A DNA stretch of 64,000 bases from Kurthia senegalensis. Its GTDB lineage: Bacteria > Bacillota > Bacilli > Bacillales_A > Planococcaceae. The stretch covers positions 36,868-100,867 of the forward strand of contig NZ_HE611069.1 of the NCBI RefSeq assembly GCF_000285595.1. Direction: 5' to 3'. The notes beneath the pieces are model-generated. The model had not been told where the DNA came from. It saw only the letters and a program-made list of their open reading frames with translations, and did not search any database. This document shows, in pieces, positions 34,980 to 44,552 of the stretch. Made by a program: the position numbers and the translations under genes. Within the stretch, counting starts at the first letter, position 1; each line of letters starts with the position of its first letter.

Positions 34980-35707
34980 ATGCCATTTGAAAAAATTCAA
35001 CCGAAAAAAATATATGAAGAAGTCGCAGATACGATTGAGAAAATGATTGTCGATCGCACATTGCAAGCAGGTGACCGTCTAGATTCTGTTGAAAAACTTG
35101 CCGAAAATTTTTCGGTTAGTCGCTCTGCTGTACGAGAGGCTTTATCCGCTCTAAAAGCAAAAGGTCTCATTGATATTCGACAAGGTGAAGGCTCTTTCAT
35201 TAAAACATTTGATGCGACAAAGTTACTTTTCCCAATCAACAATGCCGTACTTATGAAAAAAAAGATATCGAACATTTACTTGAAATGCGACAAATGATTG
35301 AAGTTGGCTCGGCTTCCTCTGCAGCGAAACATCGTACAGATTCTGATTTAGTTGCACTACAACAAATTTTAGACTCCATGAAACAATCTCTCAATGAAGA
35401 ACATGGTTTCGGTGAACAGGATGATTTAGCTTTCCACACCGCTATTTCAAAAGCGACACATAACCCGCTACTCGTCACCTTTTTACAGCAAGTGTCTGAA
35501 TTGATGCTTGAAACGATTCGCGAAACACGAAAACTTTATTTATATACGAAAAGAGAAACGATGAACGCTTTGTATGAGGAACACTTAGCCATTTTTGAAG
35601 CAATCAAACGACAAAACACACTTGCTGCCCAACAAGCGATGCAACTCCATTTGAATAATGTAGAACAGCTATTACTCACTGCGTTCACAGATGAAGAAAT
35701 CCTATAA
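34980..35707 (+). pseudogene. lutR: GntR/FadR-family regulator, LutR-like, split at an A run
   Basis: The first frame encodes the winged helix (IYEEVADTIEKMIVDRTLQA, LAENFSVSRSAVREALSALKA) up to AVLMKKK and then leaves homology. The effector-binding FCD domain continues in the -1 frame as DIEHLLEMRQMIEVGSAS and runs to the stop at 35707, with helix motifs such as FHTAISKATHNPLL that supply metal-binding histidines. The break is at eight A residues (35256-35263); a ninth restores one frame of about 242 residues. The run forms an in-phase A_AAA_AAG (35258-35264). It is divergent from lctP and probably represses it in the absence of lactate. If the shift is real, lctP would be deregulated. Confidence 0.85.
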
Positions 35708-35742
35708 AAGACTTCTTTTTTGTTTTTTTCAAAACAATTCCA

Positions 35743-35796
35743 TTGACTATTTATTCATTCATGTTACAATACTTTATGACTTCAACGCGTTGAAGT
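35743..35796 (+). promoter_or_regulatory. Promoter and perfect palindrome upstream of nhaC
   Basis: TTGACT (35743-35748) and TACAAT (35765-35770) with a 16-base spacer form a promoter. Nine bases later lies an 18-base perfect palindrome ACTTCAACG/CGTTGAAGT (35779-35796) at the expected start of transcription. It differs from the lctP operator, so another regulator is likely. Confidence 0.7.
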
Positions 35797-35832
35797 GAAA
35801 AAGTTTATATACTATGACTGGAGGATTTTACT

Positions 35833-37219
35833 TTGTTTCATCAAGCGAATCAAGCGTTAACCCCTCGTCTTTCCGAAGCCATTTCACTATTATTTTTAAT
35901 GGTTGTCATTATGACGAGTTCTATTTTATTTTTTAAAGCAACACCTCACATTCCTGTATTAATCGTGATCATGATGCTGCTATGTTATGGTTGGATTAAA
36001 AAAGTGAATTATAAAACGATGGAACAAGGGATTGTAGACGGTGCCAAATCAGGGCTCGCAGCTATTTTCATTTTCTTTTTCATCGGTATTTTAATTAGTG
36101 CTTTCATTATGAGTGGCACGATTCCAACTTTGATTTATTACGGCTTTGAAATTATTTCAGGGCGTTTCTTCTATATGATTGTCTTTCTAGTTGCTTGTAT
36201 CGTCGGCGTTGCAATTGGAAGTTCTTTAACGACTACGGCAACGATTGGTGTCGCGTTTATCGGTATGGCACAAGCGATGGATTTATCTTTAGCAATTACA
36301 GCTGGGGCCATCGTTTCGGGTGCATTTTTTGGAGATAAAATGTCTCCTCTTTCAGATACGACAAACTTAGCATCATCTATTATGCACGTTGATTTATTTG
36401 AACATATTAAAAATATGTCTTGGACGACAATTCCTGCACTTATTATCTCAGCGATTGTTTACGCGACTCTTTCCCCATCAAATCAAACGTTAAGTCGATC
36501 TAATATTGGCGACTTTAAAGAGACATTATTTGCGACAGGGTTAATTCATTGGTACACATTGCTACCTATTTTAGTTTTACTTCTTTTCGCTTTCAAAAAA
36601 GTGCCTGCCATTCCAACGTTGATCATCGCATCGATCGTTGCGATTGGCTTATCTTACGGCCATCATTTCCATACAGCAACGCAAATTGCTGATTTATTAT
36701 TCAATGGATACAAATCAGAAACGGGTGTAGAAGCGATTGATTCTCTTTTAACACGTGGTGGCATTAGTAGTATGTTCTTCACGATTGCGCTCGTACTACT
36801 CGCACTTGGCATGGGTGGTTTACTTTTCACACTCGGTATTATTCAAACCGTTTTAGCAAAAATTGAACACTTATTTAAAACAGCCGGCTCTGCCATTACA
36901 GGCGCTGCAACAACTGCCATCGGTGTTAACTTCTTTATCGGTGAACAGTACTTATCCATCCTACTGCCTGCTGAAACGTTCCAACAACAATTTAAAAAAA
37001 GTAGGTCTTGCACCGAAAAACTTAGCCCGTACAGTTGAAGATGCTGGTACGGTCGTCAATCCTTTAGTTCCTTGGAGTGTATGTGGTATTTTTATCACAT
37101 CAGTGTTACATGTGGACACGCTGACATACGCACCATTCGCTCTATTTTGTTTACTCTCACCTGTCCTTACAATCATCTTCGGTTGGTCAGGTAAAACACT
37201 CACTTATATTAAAAAATAA
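35833..37219 (+). pseudogene. nhaC: NhaC-family Na+/H+ antiporter, split at an A run
   Basis: TTG at 35833 follows GGAGGATTTTACT. The first 388 or so residues have the NhaC signature GAFFGDKMSPLSDTTNLAS and about ten helices up to AETFQQQFKK; the final part, VGLAPKNLARTVEDAGTVVNPLVPW, is in the +1 frame and ends at 37219. The break is at seven A residues (36994-37000); six would restore one frame of about 461 residues, typical for NhaC. So here one base is extra, unlike the other broken genes. NhaC proteins exchange sodium for protons; the related MleN exchanges malate/Na-lactate, and the lactate permease next door makes a lactate link attractive but unproven. Confidence 0.85.
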
Positions 37220-37221
37220 TG

Positions 37222-37263
37222 AAAAGACCGTATCCGTTATATTTAGCACTGATACGGTCTTTT
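37222..37263 (+). terminator. Terminator after nhaC
   Basis: A 13-bp perfect stem (37222-37234 with 37251-37263) with a T-rich end. Confidence 0.85.
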
Positions 37264-37312
37264 GTATGCTACACTATCTGTTGTCGGACAAAATTAGTAA
37301 AGGAGCGTCACG

Positions 37313-38475
37313 ATGGACTTTGAACAAATGAAAACAGCGTTAATTGAACGCTTACTAAATAAACAACTCGTTTCAGCTACAATTAGTCAGCCACGGATGA
37401 AATCAAATGAAATAAAACGCATTAAATTGAAACCAATCGAGCTGAAAGGCGTCTACCATATTCAGCTGGAATTCCAATATGAACGTATTTTAAAACATGA
37501 AAATATTCCAGTTGCATCAATTGAAAATACAGTGCACGAACTTTTTGAGGATTTCCGTCAATTCCAAGGGCAATTTGAGGAAGAAATGATTCAAATTCAA
37601 TTATCTAAAAAAAATAAAGTGCTCTATAAATCTTCTGTGAACGAACAAGTTAAAAAAGCGAATTTATCACATAATCGTAAAAAGAATTATTTACTTGACC
37701 CTGAAACACCGTATCCTTTTTTAATTCGTCTTGGTGTACAAACAGCAGACGGTAAAGTTAAAAACAAAAATACGATAAGTTCAAACAAATTAATCGTTTC
37801 ATCGAATATATTCACGACTCTCTCGACTACTTACCGAAAGATCGTACGATTCGTATTTTAGATTTCGGTTCTGGTAAATCATATTTAACATTCGCTCTTT
37901 ATCACTACTTAAAAGTAGAGCAAGGGCTTGATTTACGTGTCACTGGACTCGATTTGAAAAAAGAAGTTATCGAAGAATGTGCGCAAATCGCTGCGGACTT
38001 ACAATACGATAACTTAGAATTTTTAGTTGGTGATATTAACGATTACAACGATGAATCAACTGTTGATATGGTCGTAACGCTACACGCTTGTGACGTAGCG
38101 ACCGATATGGCTCTTTCCCGTGCTGTTAAATGGGGCGCGAGTGTTATTTTAAGCGTTCCTTGCTGCCAACATGAGTTAAATAACCAGATTCAAAGCTCAC
38201 CTTTAGACATTATGTTGCAACACGGCTTAATTAAAGAACGCTTCTCTGCACTTGCGACCGATTCAATTCGTGCAGAAATCTTAAACTTAGTCGGCTATGA
38301 TGCACAGCTGATGGAATTCATCGACATGTCTCATACGCCTAAAAACATTTTAATTCGGGCGTATTTTACAGGTAAAAAAGCATCCGATGAACAATTCGCA
38401 CGTTATAAAGCATTTACGCGTTTTTTAAATGCGACACCTTTTTTAGAAAATGAATTAAAAGATCGTCTTTCTTAG
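37313..38475 (+). pseudogene. SAM-dependent methyltransferase, split at an A run
   Basis: The first frame gives an N-terminal domain of about 150 residues (MDFEQMKTALIERLLNKQ to TADGKVKNK). Homology continues in the -1 frame as KYDKFKQINRFIEYIHD, then ILDFGSGKSYLTFALYHYL, the SAM-binding motif I, and SVPCCQHELN, ending at 38475. The break is within five A residues (37766-37770); six would restore one frame of about 387 residues. The CCQHE pattern occurs in methyltransferase-32-like proteins thought to modify RNA or small molecules; the target is unknown. AAAGGAGCGTC precedes ATG at 37313. It follows nhaC after a terminator. Confidence 0.8.
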
Positions 38476-38618
38476 GAAGACCCAATCGCCAACTATTGAG
38501 CAAATTATCATAATTTTATCTTTTTGGGCGCATACGAAATTTATCTTTCTATCCGTTGTATGACGCTCATTCAACCGCCTTTTTTCTATGTTTTTATAAG
38601 CCATTCTTATTTTCACTA

Positions 38619-38650
38619 TTGACTTATAACTGATAATGATTATCATTATT
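38619..38650 (+). promoter_or_regulatory. Promoter with Fur box upstream of efeOBU
   Basis: TTGACT (38619-38624) and TATCAT (38641-38646) with a 16-base spacer. GATAATGATTATCATTATT (38632-38650) matches the 19-base Fur consensus at 17 positions and covers the spacer and -10 box. Confidence 0.88.
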
Positions 38651-38695
38651 TAAGAAGATATACTATTAAATAGACGGAAAGAAGGATATTAATCC

Positions 38696-39559
38696 ATGAA
38701 AGCAAAATCATTATTAGCTATTTTATTAGCCAGTGGTGTCGTTATGGCAGGTTGTGGCAACTCTGAAGACGATACGAAAAAAGAGTCGACGAAAACAGAA
38801 CAAGCAGCAACATCTACAACTAAATTAGATAAAGAAGTCAAAGCGTACAAAGAATTCGCTCTTGAACAATTAGATCAATTTACAATTGAAACAGAAAAAT
38901 TCGTTACAGCTATTAAAGATGGCGATATCGAAAAAGCAAAAGAAATCTATCCTACTGCTCGTATGTATTTCGAACGTTCTGAACCAATTGCGGAAAGCTT
39001 TGGCGATTTAGACCCTGCAATTGATGCTCGTTTAGCTGACTTGAAAGAAGAAGGCCAAAGTATGGAAGACTGGACAGGCTACCATAAATTAGAGTACGCA
39101 CTTTGGGAAAAAAATACGACTAAAGGTTACGAAGAAACAGCTGACAAATTATTAGCTGATACGAAAGAATTACGTGCACGTGTTGAAACAGTTGATGTAA
39201 CACCAGACATGATGATTACTGGTGCAGTTGACTTATTAAATGAAGTATCTACTTCAAAAATTTCAGGTGAAGAGGATATCTACTCTCACACAGACTTATA
39301 TGACTTTAAAGCAAACATTGAAGGTGCGGAAAAAATCTTTGAAATTTTAGAACCATCTATCACTGAAAAAGACCAAGCACTTGCTGACAACTTAACAGAC
39401 AAATTCAAAAAAGTGAATGATTTATTAGATCAATACAAAACAAAAGATGGCGACTACGTTTCTTACACTGAATTAACAGATGCCAACACGAAAGAATTAT
39501 CTGAAGCTGTAAATGCACTTGGTGAACCTTTAAGTCAAATGGGTACTATTTTAGAATAA
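38696..39559 (+). CDS. efeO: Iron uptake lipoprotein EfeO/EfeM
   Basis: The 287-residue protein starts with a lipoprotein signal (MKAKSLLAILLASGVVMAGC, lipobox cysteine 20), so it is anchored outside the membrane. The peptidase-M75-like EfeO domain contains the HxxE metal motif in GYHKLEYALW. An imelysin-like repeat of helices makes up the rest. With EfeB and EfeU it forms the acid- and oxygen-linked ferrous iron system. No N-terminal cupredoxin is present, so it is the short EfeM type. The Fur box and promoter lie upstream; efeB follows 17 bases later. Confidence 0.94.
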   Translation: MKAKSLLAILLASGVVMAGCGNSEDDTKKESTKTEQAATSTTKLDKEVKAYKEFALEQLDQFTIETEKFVTAIKDGDIEKAKEIYPTARMYFERSEPIAESFGDLDPAIDARLADLKEEGQSMEDWTGYHKLEYALWEKNTTKGYEETADKLLADTKELRARVETVDVTPDMMITGAVDLLNEVSTSKISGEEDIYSHTDLYDFKANIEGAEKIFEILEPSITEKDQALADNLTDKFKKVNDLLDQYKTKDGDYVSYTELTDANTKELSEAVNALGEPLSQMGTILE

Positions 39560-39576
39560 AGGTTGGAGTGAATGAA

Positions 39577-40848
39577 ATGACTGAATCAAATAAAGAGGGG
39601 TTTTTAGAAAAAAAACTTTCCCGACGACGTATGTTAAAACTAACTGGTGCCGGTGCTGCAGGTGTAGCAATCGGTGCATCAGGTTTGGGTGGAGTCTTAA
39701 AAACCTTTGGTGTGCCGAACTGGTTGGATGACAATCCAAACGTAGACAATAAGGTAAACTTTTATGGGAAGCATCAAGCAGGTATTGCGACGGAGGTACA
39801 ATCTCACGTATACTTTGCCTCTTTATCTGTTTTAGTCGATTCGAAAGCCGAATTGCAACAACTGTTTAAAGATTGGACACCGATTGCGGTGAATCTAATG
39901 AACGGTCAGCAAATCGGCGAAACAAAAAATGGATACGTTCCACCTGTGGATACAGGTGAAGCTATAGGAGTCGACGCCAAAAATTTATCTATAACTTTTG
40001 GTGTCGGCCCTTCTCTTTTTGAAAACAAAAAACTCGGCTTAAGTTCTTTAAAACCAAAAGAGCTAAAAGACTTGCCTCATTTCCCGAAAGATCAATTGGA
40101 CGAGGAATATACCGGCGGTGATCTTTGCATCCAAGCGTGTGCCGATGATCCACAAGTTGCTTTTCATGCCGTGCGAAATCTTGTACGTTCTGCAATTGGA
40201 AAAGTGAGCGTTAATTGGACGCAAGCTGGATTCAACTCGATTCCTGTAAATAAAGAAGGAAAACGTGAAACACCACGTAACTTATTTGCCTTCAAAGATG
40301 GCACGGAAAATCCACATTCGGATAAAGATCGCAATGACGTCGTTTGGGTGCAAAAAGGTGAATCGAAACCGTGGATGACAGACGGAACGTATTTAGTCGT
40401 CCGTAAAATTCAAATGCATTTAGAAACGTGGGACCGCACTTCATTAAAAGAACAAGAAGCAACATTTGGTCGTTATCGCCACTCAGGTGCCCCACTCGGT
40501 AAGAAAAATGAATTCGATGCTGTTGATGCAGATCGAAAAGATGAAAACGGGAACTACATCATCCCCGAAACATCTCACGTATTTTTATCAAAACAAGTAA
40601 AATCTCGTATTATGCGCCGTGCCTTTTCATACACATCTGGTACGGTTGGACATACGGGTGCTTACGACGCTGGATTGTTGTTTATTTCTTTCCAAAAGAA
40701 TCCGCAACAATTTATCGACATTCAAAATGCACTTGGTCGCTTAGATAAAATGAATGAATATATTACCCATCGAGGCAGCGCGTTATTCGCTTGCTTCCCT
40801 GGCGTTAAAAAAGGGAGTTATATCGGTGAAACACTTTTTAACGCGTAG
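39577..40848 (+). CDS. efeB: Dye-decolorising heme peroxidase EfeB
   Basis: The 423-residue protein has a twin-arginine signal (KLSRRRMLKLTGAGAAG, residues about 13-30), so it is exported folded with heme. The DyP motif GxxDG is FAFKDGTENP, with its catalytic aspartate, and the proximal histidine lies in VGHTGAYDAGLLFISF. EfeB probably oxidises ferrous iron or extracts iron from heme for EfeU. GTG at 39568 is possible, but ATG at 39577 has GGAG eight bases upstream. It overlaps efeU by 23 bases, so translation is coupled. Confidence 0.94.
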   Translation: MTESNKEGFLEKKLSRRRMLKLTGAGAAGVAIGASGLGGVLKTFGVPNWLDDNPNVDNKVNFYGKHQAGIATEVQSHVYFASLSVLVDSKAELQQLFKDWTPIAVNLMNGQQIGETKNGYVPPVDTGEAIGVDAKNLSITFGVGPSLFENKKLGLSSLKPKELKDLPHFPKDQLDEEYTGGDLCIQACADDPQVAFHAVRNLVRSAIGKVSVNWTQAGFNSIPVNKEGKRETPRNLFAFKDGTENPHSDKDRNDVVWVQKGESKPWMTDGTYLVVRKIQMHLETWDRTSLKEQEATFGRYRHSGAPLGKKNEFDAVDADRKDENGNYIIPETSHVFLSKQVKSRIMRRAFSYTSGTVGHTGAYDAGLLFISFQKNPQQFIDIQNALGRLDKMNEYITHRGSALFACFPGVKKGSYIGETLFNA

Positions 40849-42583
40849 TAGTCAATTGGCAATCATTGCCCTACTATTCATCATGACACTCGTTCGCCCA
40901 TTACCGAGCGTAATGGCAGCCGAACCTGCTTCATACAGTAGCTTATACATTTCGATTAGTGATGCAATTATGGACATTCGAAAAGGTGACGGTAAAAAAG
41001 CCGACCAAGCTCTAGCAGAGTTTGAAAAAGCATGGTCTGCTCGTACAATCGATGAGAAGCACAATAAAGAAAAAGAAGCCATCGACAAAGCATTAACAGA
41101 TGCAAAAGAAGCGACTTCTTCAGAAGATCGTCTCGCTGCACTTACGACGTTAACAGAAAACGTAAATGCATTGAAAAAAGCTGAAAATCCGGTTGATGAA
41201 AAAGCCGAACGTCAAAAATTCGTTACGGCGATGACACCCGTTTTGACGAAACTTGGTGAAACAATCAATAACGGCACTGTAGAAGAAATCGAACAACAAT
41301 ACAAAACGTTCAACAGTTTCTGGAAGTTAAAAGAAACACCTGTACGCGAAATCGATATGGGTGCTTACGGTCAAATTGAAACGCAAATGTCGTTCATGCG
41401 AATTGAATTAGCCAACGACCAGCCAAATCAAGAAGTGTTGAAAGATACATTCAAAACGTTAAAACAAAATATTGATGATTTTGGTGCTGGCAAAAAAGTC
41501 GGCTTTGCGAAAAAAGAATATTCACTACAAACACTCGTTGATTTGATCGATGATGCGACAGGGTATATCGAAGATGAACAATACGAAAAAGCATCTGCCA
41601 GCGTGAAAAAATTCATTACGATTTGGCCAAATGTAGAAAGTGCAGTTAGCACGAAAAACGGTTCTCTTTACACGTCAATCGAAAGCAATATGCCAATCAT
41701 CACAGCAAACTTATTAAAAGATACGAGCGATAAAGAAAAACTAGCTAAACAATTAACTTCTTACAAAAAAGAAATTCAGCTTTTACAAGAAGATGACGGC
41801 TATTCATTCTGGGATGCCGCGCTTATCTTACTTCGTGAAGGTCTTGAAGCATTACTAATCATCCTTGCATTAGTCGCTTTCTTGAAAAAATCAGATCAAC
41901 GCCATATGGAAAAATGGATTTACGTTGGAGCTGGAGCCGGTATCGGTTTAAGTGCCATCGCTGCTATTTTCATGTCTGTATTTTTCAACTCCGGTTCAAT
42001 GGATACGAACCGCGAATTAATCGAAGGATACATCGGTTTAATTGCCGCGATTATGATGCTCGGTGTCGGTATATGGATGCATAGTAAGTCCAATATTAAA
42101 TCTTGGAATGCTTATATTGCGAAGCAAATGAACCATGCGATTTCAAAAGGTTCTATTATTGCGATGGCAAGTATTAGCTTCCTTTCAGTGTTCCGTGAAG
42201 GTGCAGAAACATTGATTTTCTATGCAGGAATTGCGCCTAAAATGCCAACGAGTCAATTCATTTTAGGTATTGCGATTGCCATCGTTATTTTAGCAATCGT
42301 CGCAGTTGTGTTATTAAAAGCGAGTGGAAAAATTCCAATTCATCGTTTCTTCGCGATCGCTACGGTTTTAATCTACTTATTAACATTCAAAATTATTGGA
42401 GTTTCTTTACACAAACTTCAATTACTCGGCGATATTCCTACAACAGTCATTGATGGCTTACCTATTTGGTCAACAATCGGTTTCTATCCAACGGTTGAAA
42501 CCATTTTAGGACAAGTCATTCTTCTAATTTTAGTCGGACTTGCATTCTTATGGAAACGTCGTAACGAGAAAAAAGCAAACTAA
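40826..42583 (+). CDS. efeU: Ferrous iron permease EfeU (FTR1 family) with extracytoplasmic domain
   Basis: Start GTG at 40826 has AAGGGAG eight bases upstream and gives a signal-like N terminus (KHFLTRSSQLAIIALLFIM). Residues about 35-340 form a helical extracytoplasmic domain, and the remaining seven helices carry the two FTR1 iron motifs REGLEALL and REGAETLIF. At 585 residues it is longer than many EfeU proteins because of the extracytoplasmic part, which is usual in Firmicutes. The gene order efeO-efeB-efeU differs from efeU-efeO-efeB of B. subtilis. A terminator follows. Confidence 0.94.
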   Translation: MKHFLTRSSQLAIIALLFIMTLVRPLPSVMAAEPASYSSLYISISDAIMDIRKGDGKKADQALAEFEKAWSARTIDEKHNKEKEAIDKALTDAKEATSSEDRLAALTTLTENVNALKKAENPVDEKAERQKFVTAMTPVLTKLGETINNGTVEEIEQQYKTFNSFWKLKETPVREIDMGAYGQIETQMSFMRIELANDQPNQEVLKDTFKTLKQNIDDFGAGKKVGFAKKEYSLQTLVDLIDDATGYIEDEQYEKASASVKKFITIWPNVESAVSTKNGSLYTSIESNMPIITANLLKDTSDKEKLAKQLTSYKKEIQLLQEDDGYSFWDAALILLREGLEALLIILALVAFLKKSDQRHMEKWIYVGAGAGIGLSAIAAIFMSVFFNSGSMDTNRELIEGYIGLIAAIMMLGVGIWMHSKSNIKSWNAYIAKQMNHAISKGSIIAMASISFLSVFREGAETLIFYAGIAPKMPTSQFILGIAIAIVILAIVAVVLLKASGKIPIHRFFAIATVLIYLLTFKIIGVSLHKLQLLGDIPTTVIDGLPIWSTIGFYPTVETILGQVILLILVGLAFLWKRRNEKKAN

Positions 42584-42594
42584 TGAATTTATAC

Positions 42595-42637
42595 GAAAAA
42601 GCCTGCGTTCAAGGTCAAAATTGAATGCAGGCTTTTT
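42595..42637. terminator. Bidirectional terminator, efeU and chemoreceptor gene
   Basis: A 12-bp stem with one G-T pair (42601-42612 with 42621-42632), with A and T runs at the ends. Confidence 0.88.
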
Positions 42638-42642
42638 TATCA

Positions 42643-44394
42643 TTATTTAAATTTTTGCAGCTCTTCTAAAATATCTTTTGACGTTTGGTCAACTTGTTGA
42701 ATAACTTGCTGAAGAGATGCGACCATCTCTTCTTGAATAAGAGAAGATTCTTTCGTTTCTTTCGTTAACAGTTCGGACTGCTGTAAGCTCGTATTCACTT
42801 CATTCATCGAAGCGAATATTTCTTCCGAGCTTGCTGACATTTGTTGAATAATTGCTGACTCTTCTTGAATGCGATCGTTCACCGCAACGACCGATTGTTG
42901 AATGTTCGTCAAACGCGTACCGATTGCGCCTACCGCTTCATTGCCACCTCGCATGCGCTCTTTACTCATACGAATATCTTCTTGTGTCACGTCTGATATT
43001 TTTTTAAATGTCGTTAGCTCTTCTAAAATATCACTTGCCGCTTTCGAAGAAGACTCCGCAAGTTTACGTACTTCATCCGCAACGACTGAGAAGCCTTTCC
43101 CTGCTTCACCTGCACGTGCCGCTTCAATTGCCGCATTTAATGCGAGTAAATTCGTTTGTTTTGCGATGTCTGTAATAATCGATGCCATGTTTTGTACATT
43201 CATAAAACGCGTTGCCATATCATCAATATGATCTGCTGTACGGACAATTGTATTTTCTACTTCGTCTATTTGTTTCATCGCATGTTCTGTTTGTATGACG
43301 CTTTGTTCTACTAATGCCGTCATATCATGGGAAGAAGATGCCATATCAGAAGTCGAGTCTGCCATTTTTTGAATACCAATCGTCATTTCTTCAATCGCAA
43401 TCATCACTTCCCCATTGCTTTTCGCTTGTTGCTCACTAGAGTGAGCAACTTGCTGTACATTCGAAGCAATCGAATCATTCGATGTTTTCATCGTTTGTGA
43501 AGCTGTCGTTAAGTGATCTGTAATTGTTTTGAGCTGTTCACCCTTATTGTGAAACGTTCCGAATGTTTCTTTCAGTTCATGAATCGCCTTTTTAAAACTT
43601 TCAATCAATTGGTCAACTTCTGTTTGGCGTTTAGAAATAGGCACTTGTTCTACTATCTCATACGCTATCATCAGCTGACCATTCGCCATCTCATCCGCTG
43701 CTTCTGCAACGGTTTGAAGTGGTTTTAACTGTTTATTAACGAAACGATTTAAAAGAAATGCGACAATCACCATCTCTAGTAAAATAAAAATAGAAACGTA
43801 TGGAAGTAATGACCATAACGTTTTTTGTTGAATCGCTTTTACTGCCGTCGCATCAATATCAACGCCTAAATACGCGACAATCTCGCCATTGCTATTTCTC
43901 ATCGGCACCGTGCCCGAAATGTATTCCCCAAAACTACTACTCAATAAAGAAGAAAAGTAATTGCCTTCTTTTTTCGCCTGTTCTAAATTCGATACGGTTG
44001 TAGAACTAGAAGAATCCAATAGTTTCCCAACATCTTCTTGTTTCGCATCTTTCGGCTGACCGTCTACTAAAAATTGTACTTTCCCATCTGTTGGTACGAA
44101 ATATGTATACGCATACATGACCCCATTTTGTTCTCTTAGATTATTTAGCTCTTCACGCAACTTCCAGTACAACTCATTTTCAGAAGGATTGCTTGCTAAT
44201 TTTTCATACGCTGTCACATCAATATGCTTCGTCATATTCACTGCCGTCGAAACAGCAGATTGTCCAATCGTACTTTCTGCTGTTTTTTTCGATATGTATC
44301 CTATCGAAATCATAAAGAATACGAATAATACGAGTAATGAAATAACCGTAAGTCCAAAAATTTTCGTACCTAATTTTCGTTTTCTTTGATTCAC
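42643..44394 (-). CDS. Methyl-accepting chemotaxis protein with periplasmic-type sensor
   Basis: The 583-residue chemoreceptor has a helix at 13-33, an extracytoplasmic domain of about 155 residues with a PAS-like fold pattern ([39 protein letters not shown]), a second helix near 197-215, a HAMP-like linker and the signalling hairpin with ISIA-type tip [21 protein letters not shown]...[10 protein letters not shown]. It signals to CheA/CheW. The start is GTG at 44394, 11 bases after GGAG; no in-frame ATG fits. The ligand is unknown. Confidence 0.92.
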   Translation of the reverse strand: MNQRKRKLGTKIFGLTVISLLVLFVFFMISIGYISKKTAESTIGQSAVSTAVNMTKHIDVTAYEKLASNPSENELYWKLREELNNLREQNGVMYAYTYFVPTDGKVQFLVDGQPKDAKQEDVGKLLDSSSSTTVSNLEQAKKEGNYFSSLLSSSFGEYISGTVPMRNSNGEIVAYLGVDIDATAVKAIQQKTLWSLLPYVSIFILLEMVIVAFLLNRFVNKQLKPLQTVAEAADEMANGQLMIAYEIVEQVPISKRQTEVDQLIESFKKAIHELKETFGTFHNKGEQLKTITDHLTTASQTMKTSNDSIASNVQQVAHSSEQQAKSNGEVMIAIEEMTIGIQKMADSTSDMASSSHDMTALVEQSVIQTEHAMKQIDEVENTIVRTADHIDDMATRFMNVQNMASIITDIAKQTNLLALNAAIEAARAGEAGKGFSVVADEVRKLAESSSKAASDILEELTTFKKISDVTQEDIRMSKERMRGGNEAVGAIGTRLTNIQQSVVAVNDRIQEESAIIQQMSASSEEIFASMNEVNTSLQQSELLTKETKESSLIQEEMVASLQQVIQQVDQTSKDILEELQKFK

Positions 44395-44494
44395 AATTGC
44401 TCATGCTCCTTTTATATTTCAAAAATTCTTATAATTCAGTATAACCTTCCTAGTTAATTTATCGTATGTATTTTCAACTATTCAAGAAAAATGG

Positions 44495-44532
44495 CATAAA
44501 AAAAGACTGAGTCTATTGAGATTCAGTCTTTT
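44495..44532 (-). terminator. Terminator of fumC
   Basis: A 14-bp stem with one G-T pair (44501-44514 with 44519-44532) next to a T run on the minus strand. Confidence 0.85.
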
Positions 44533-44552
44533 CTATTAATTTTTAAAGAAAA

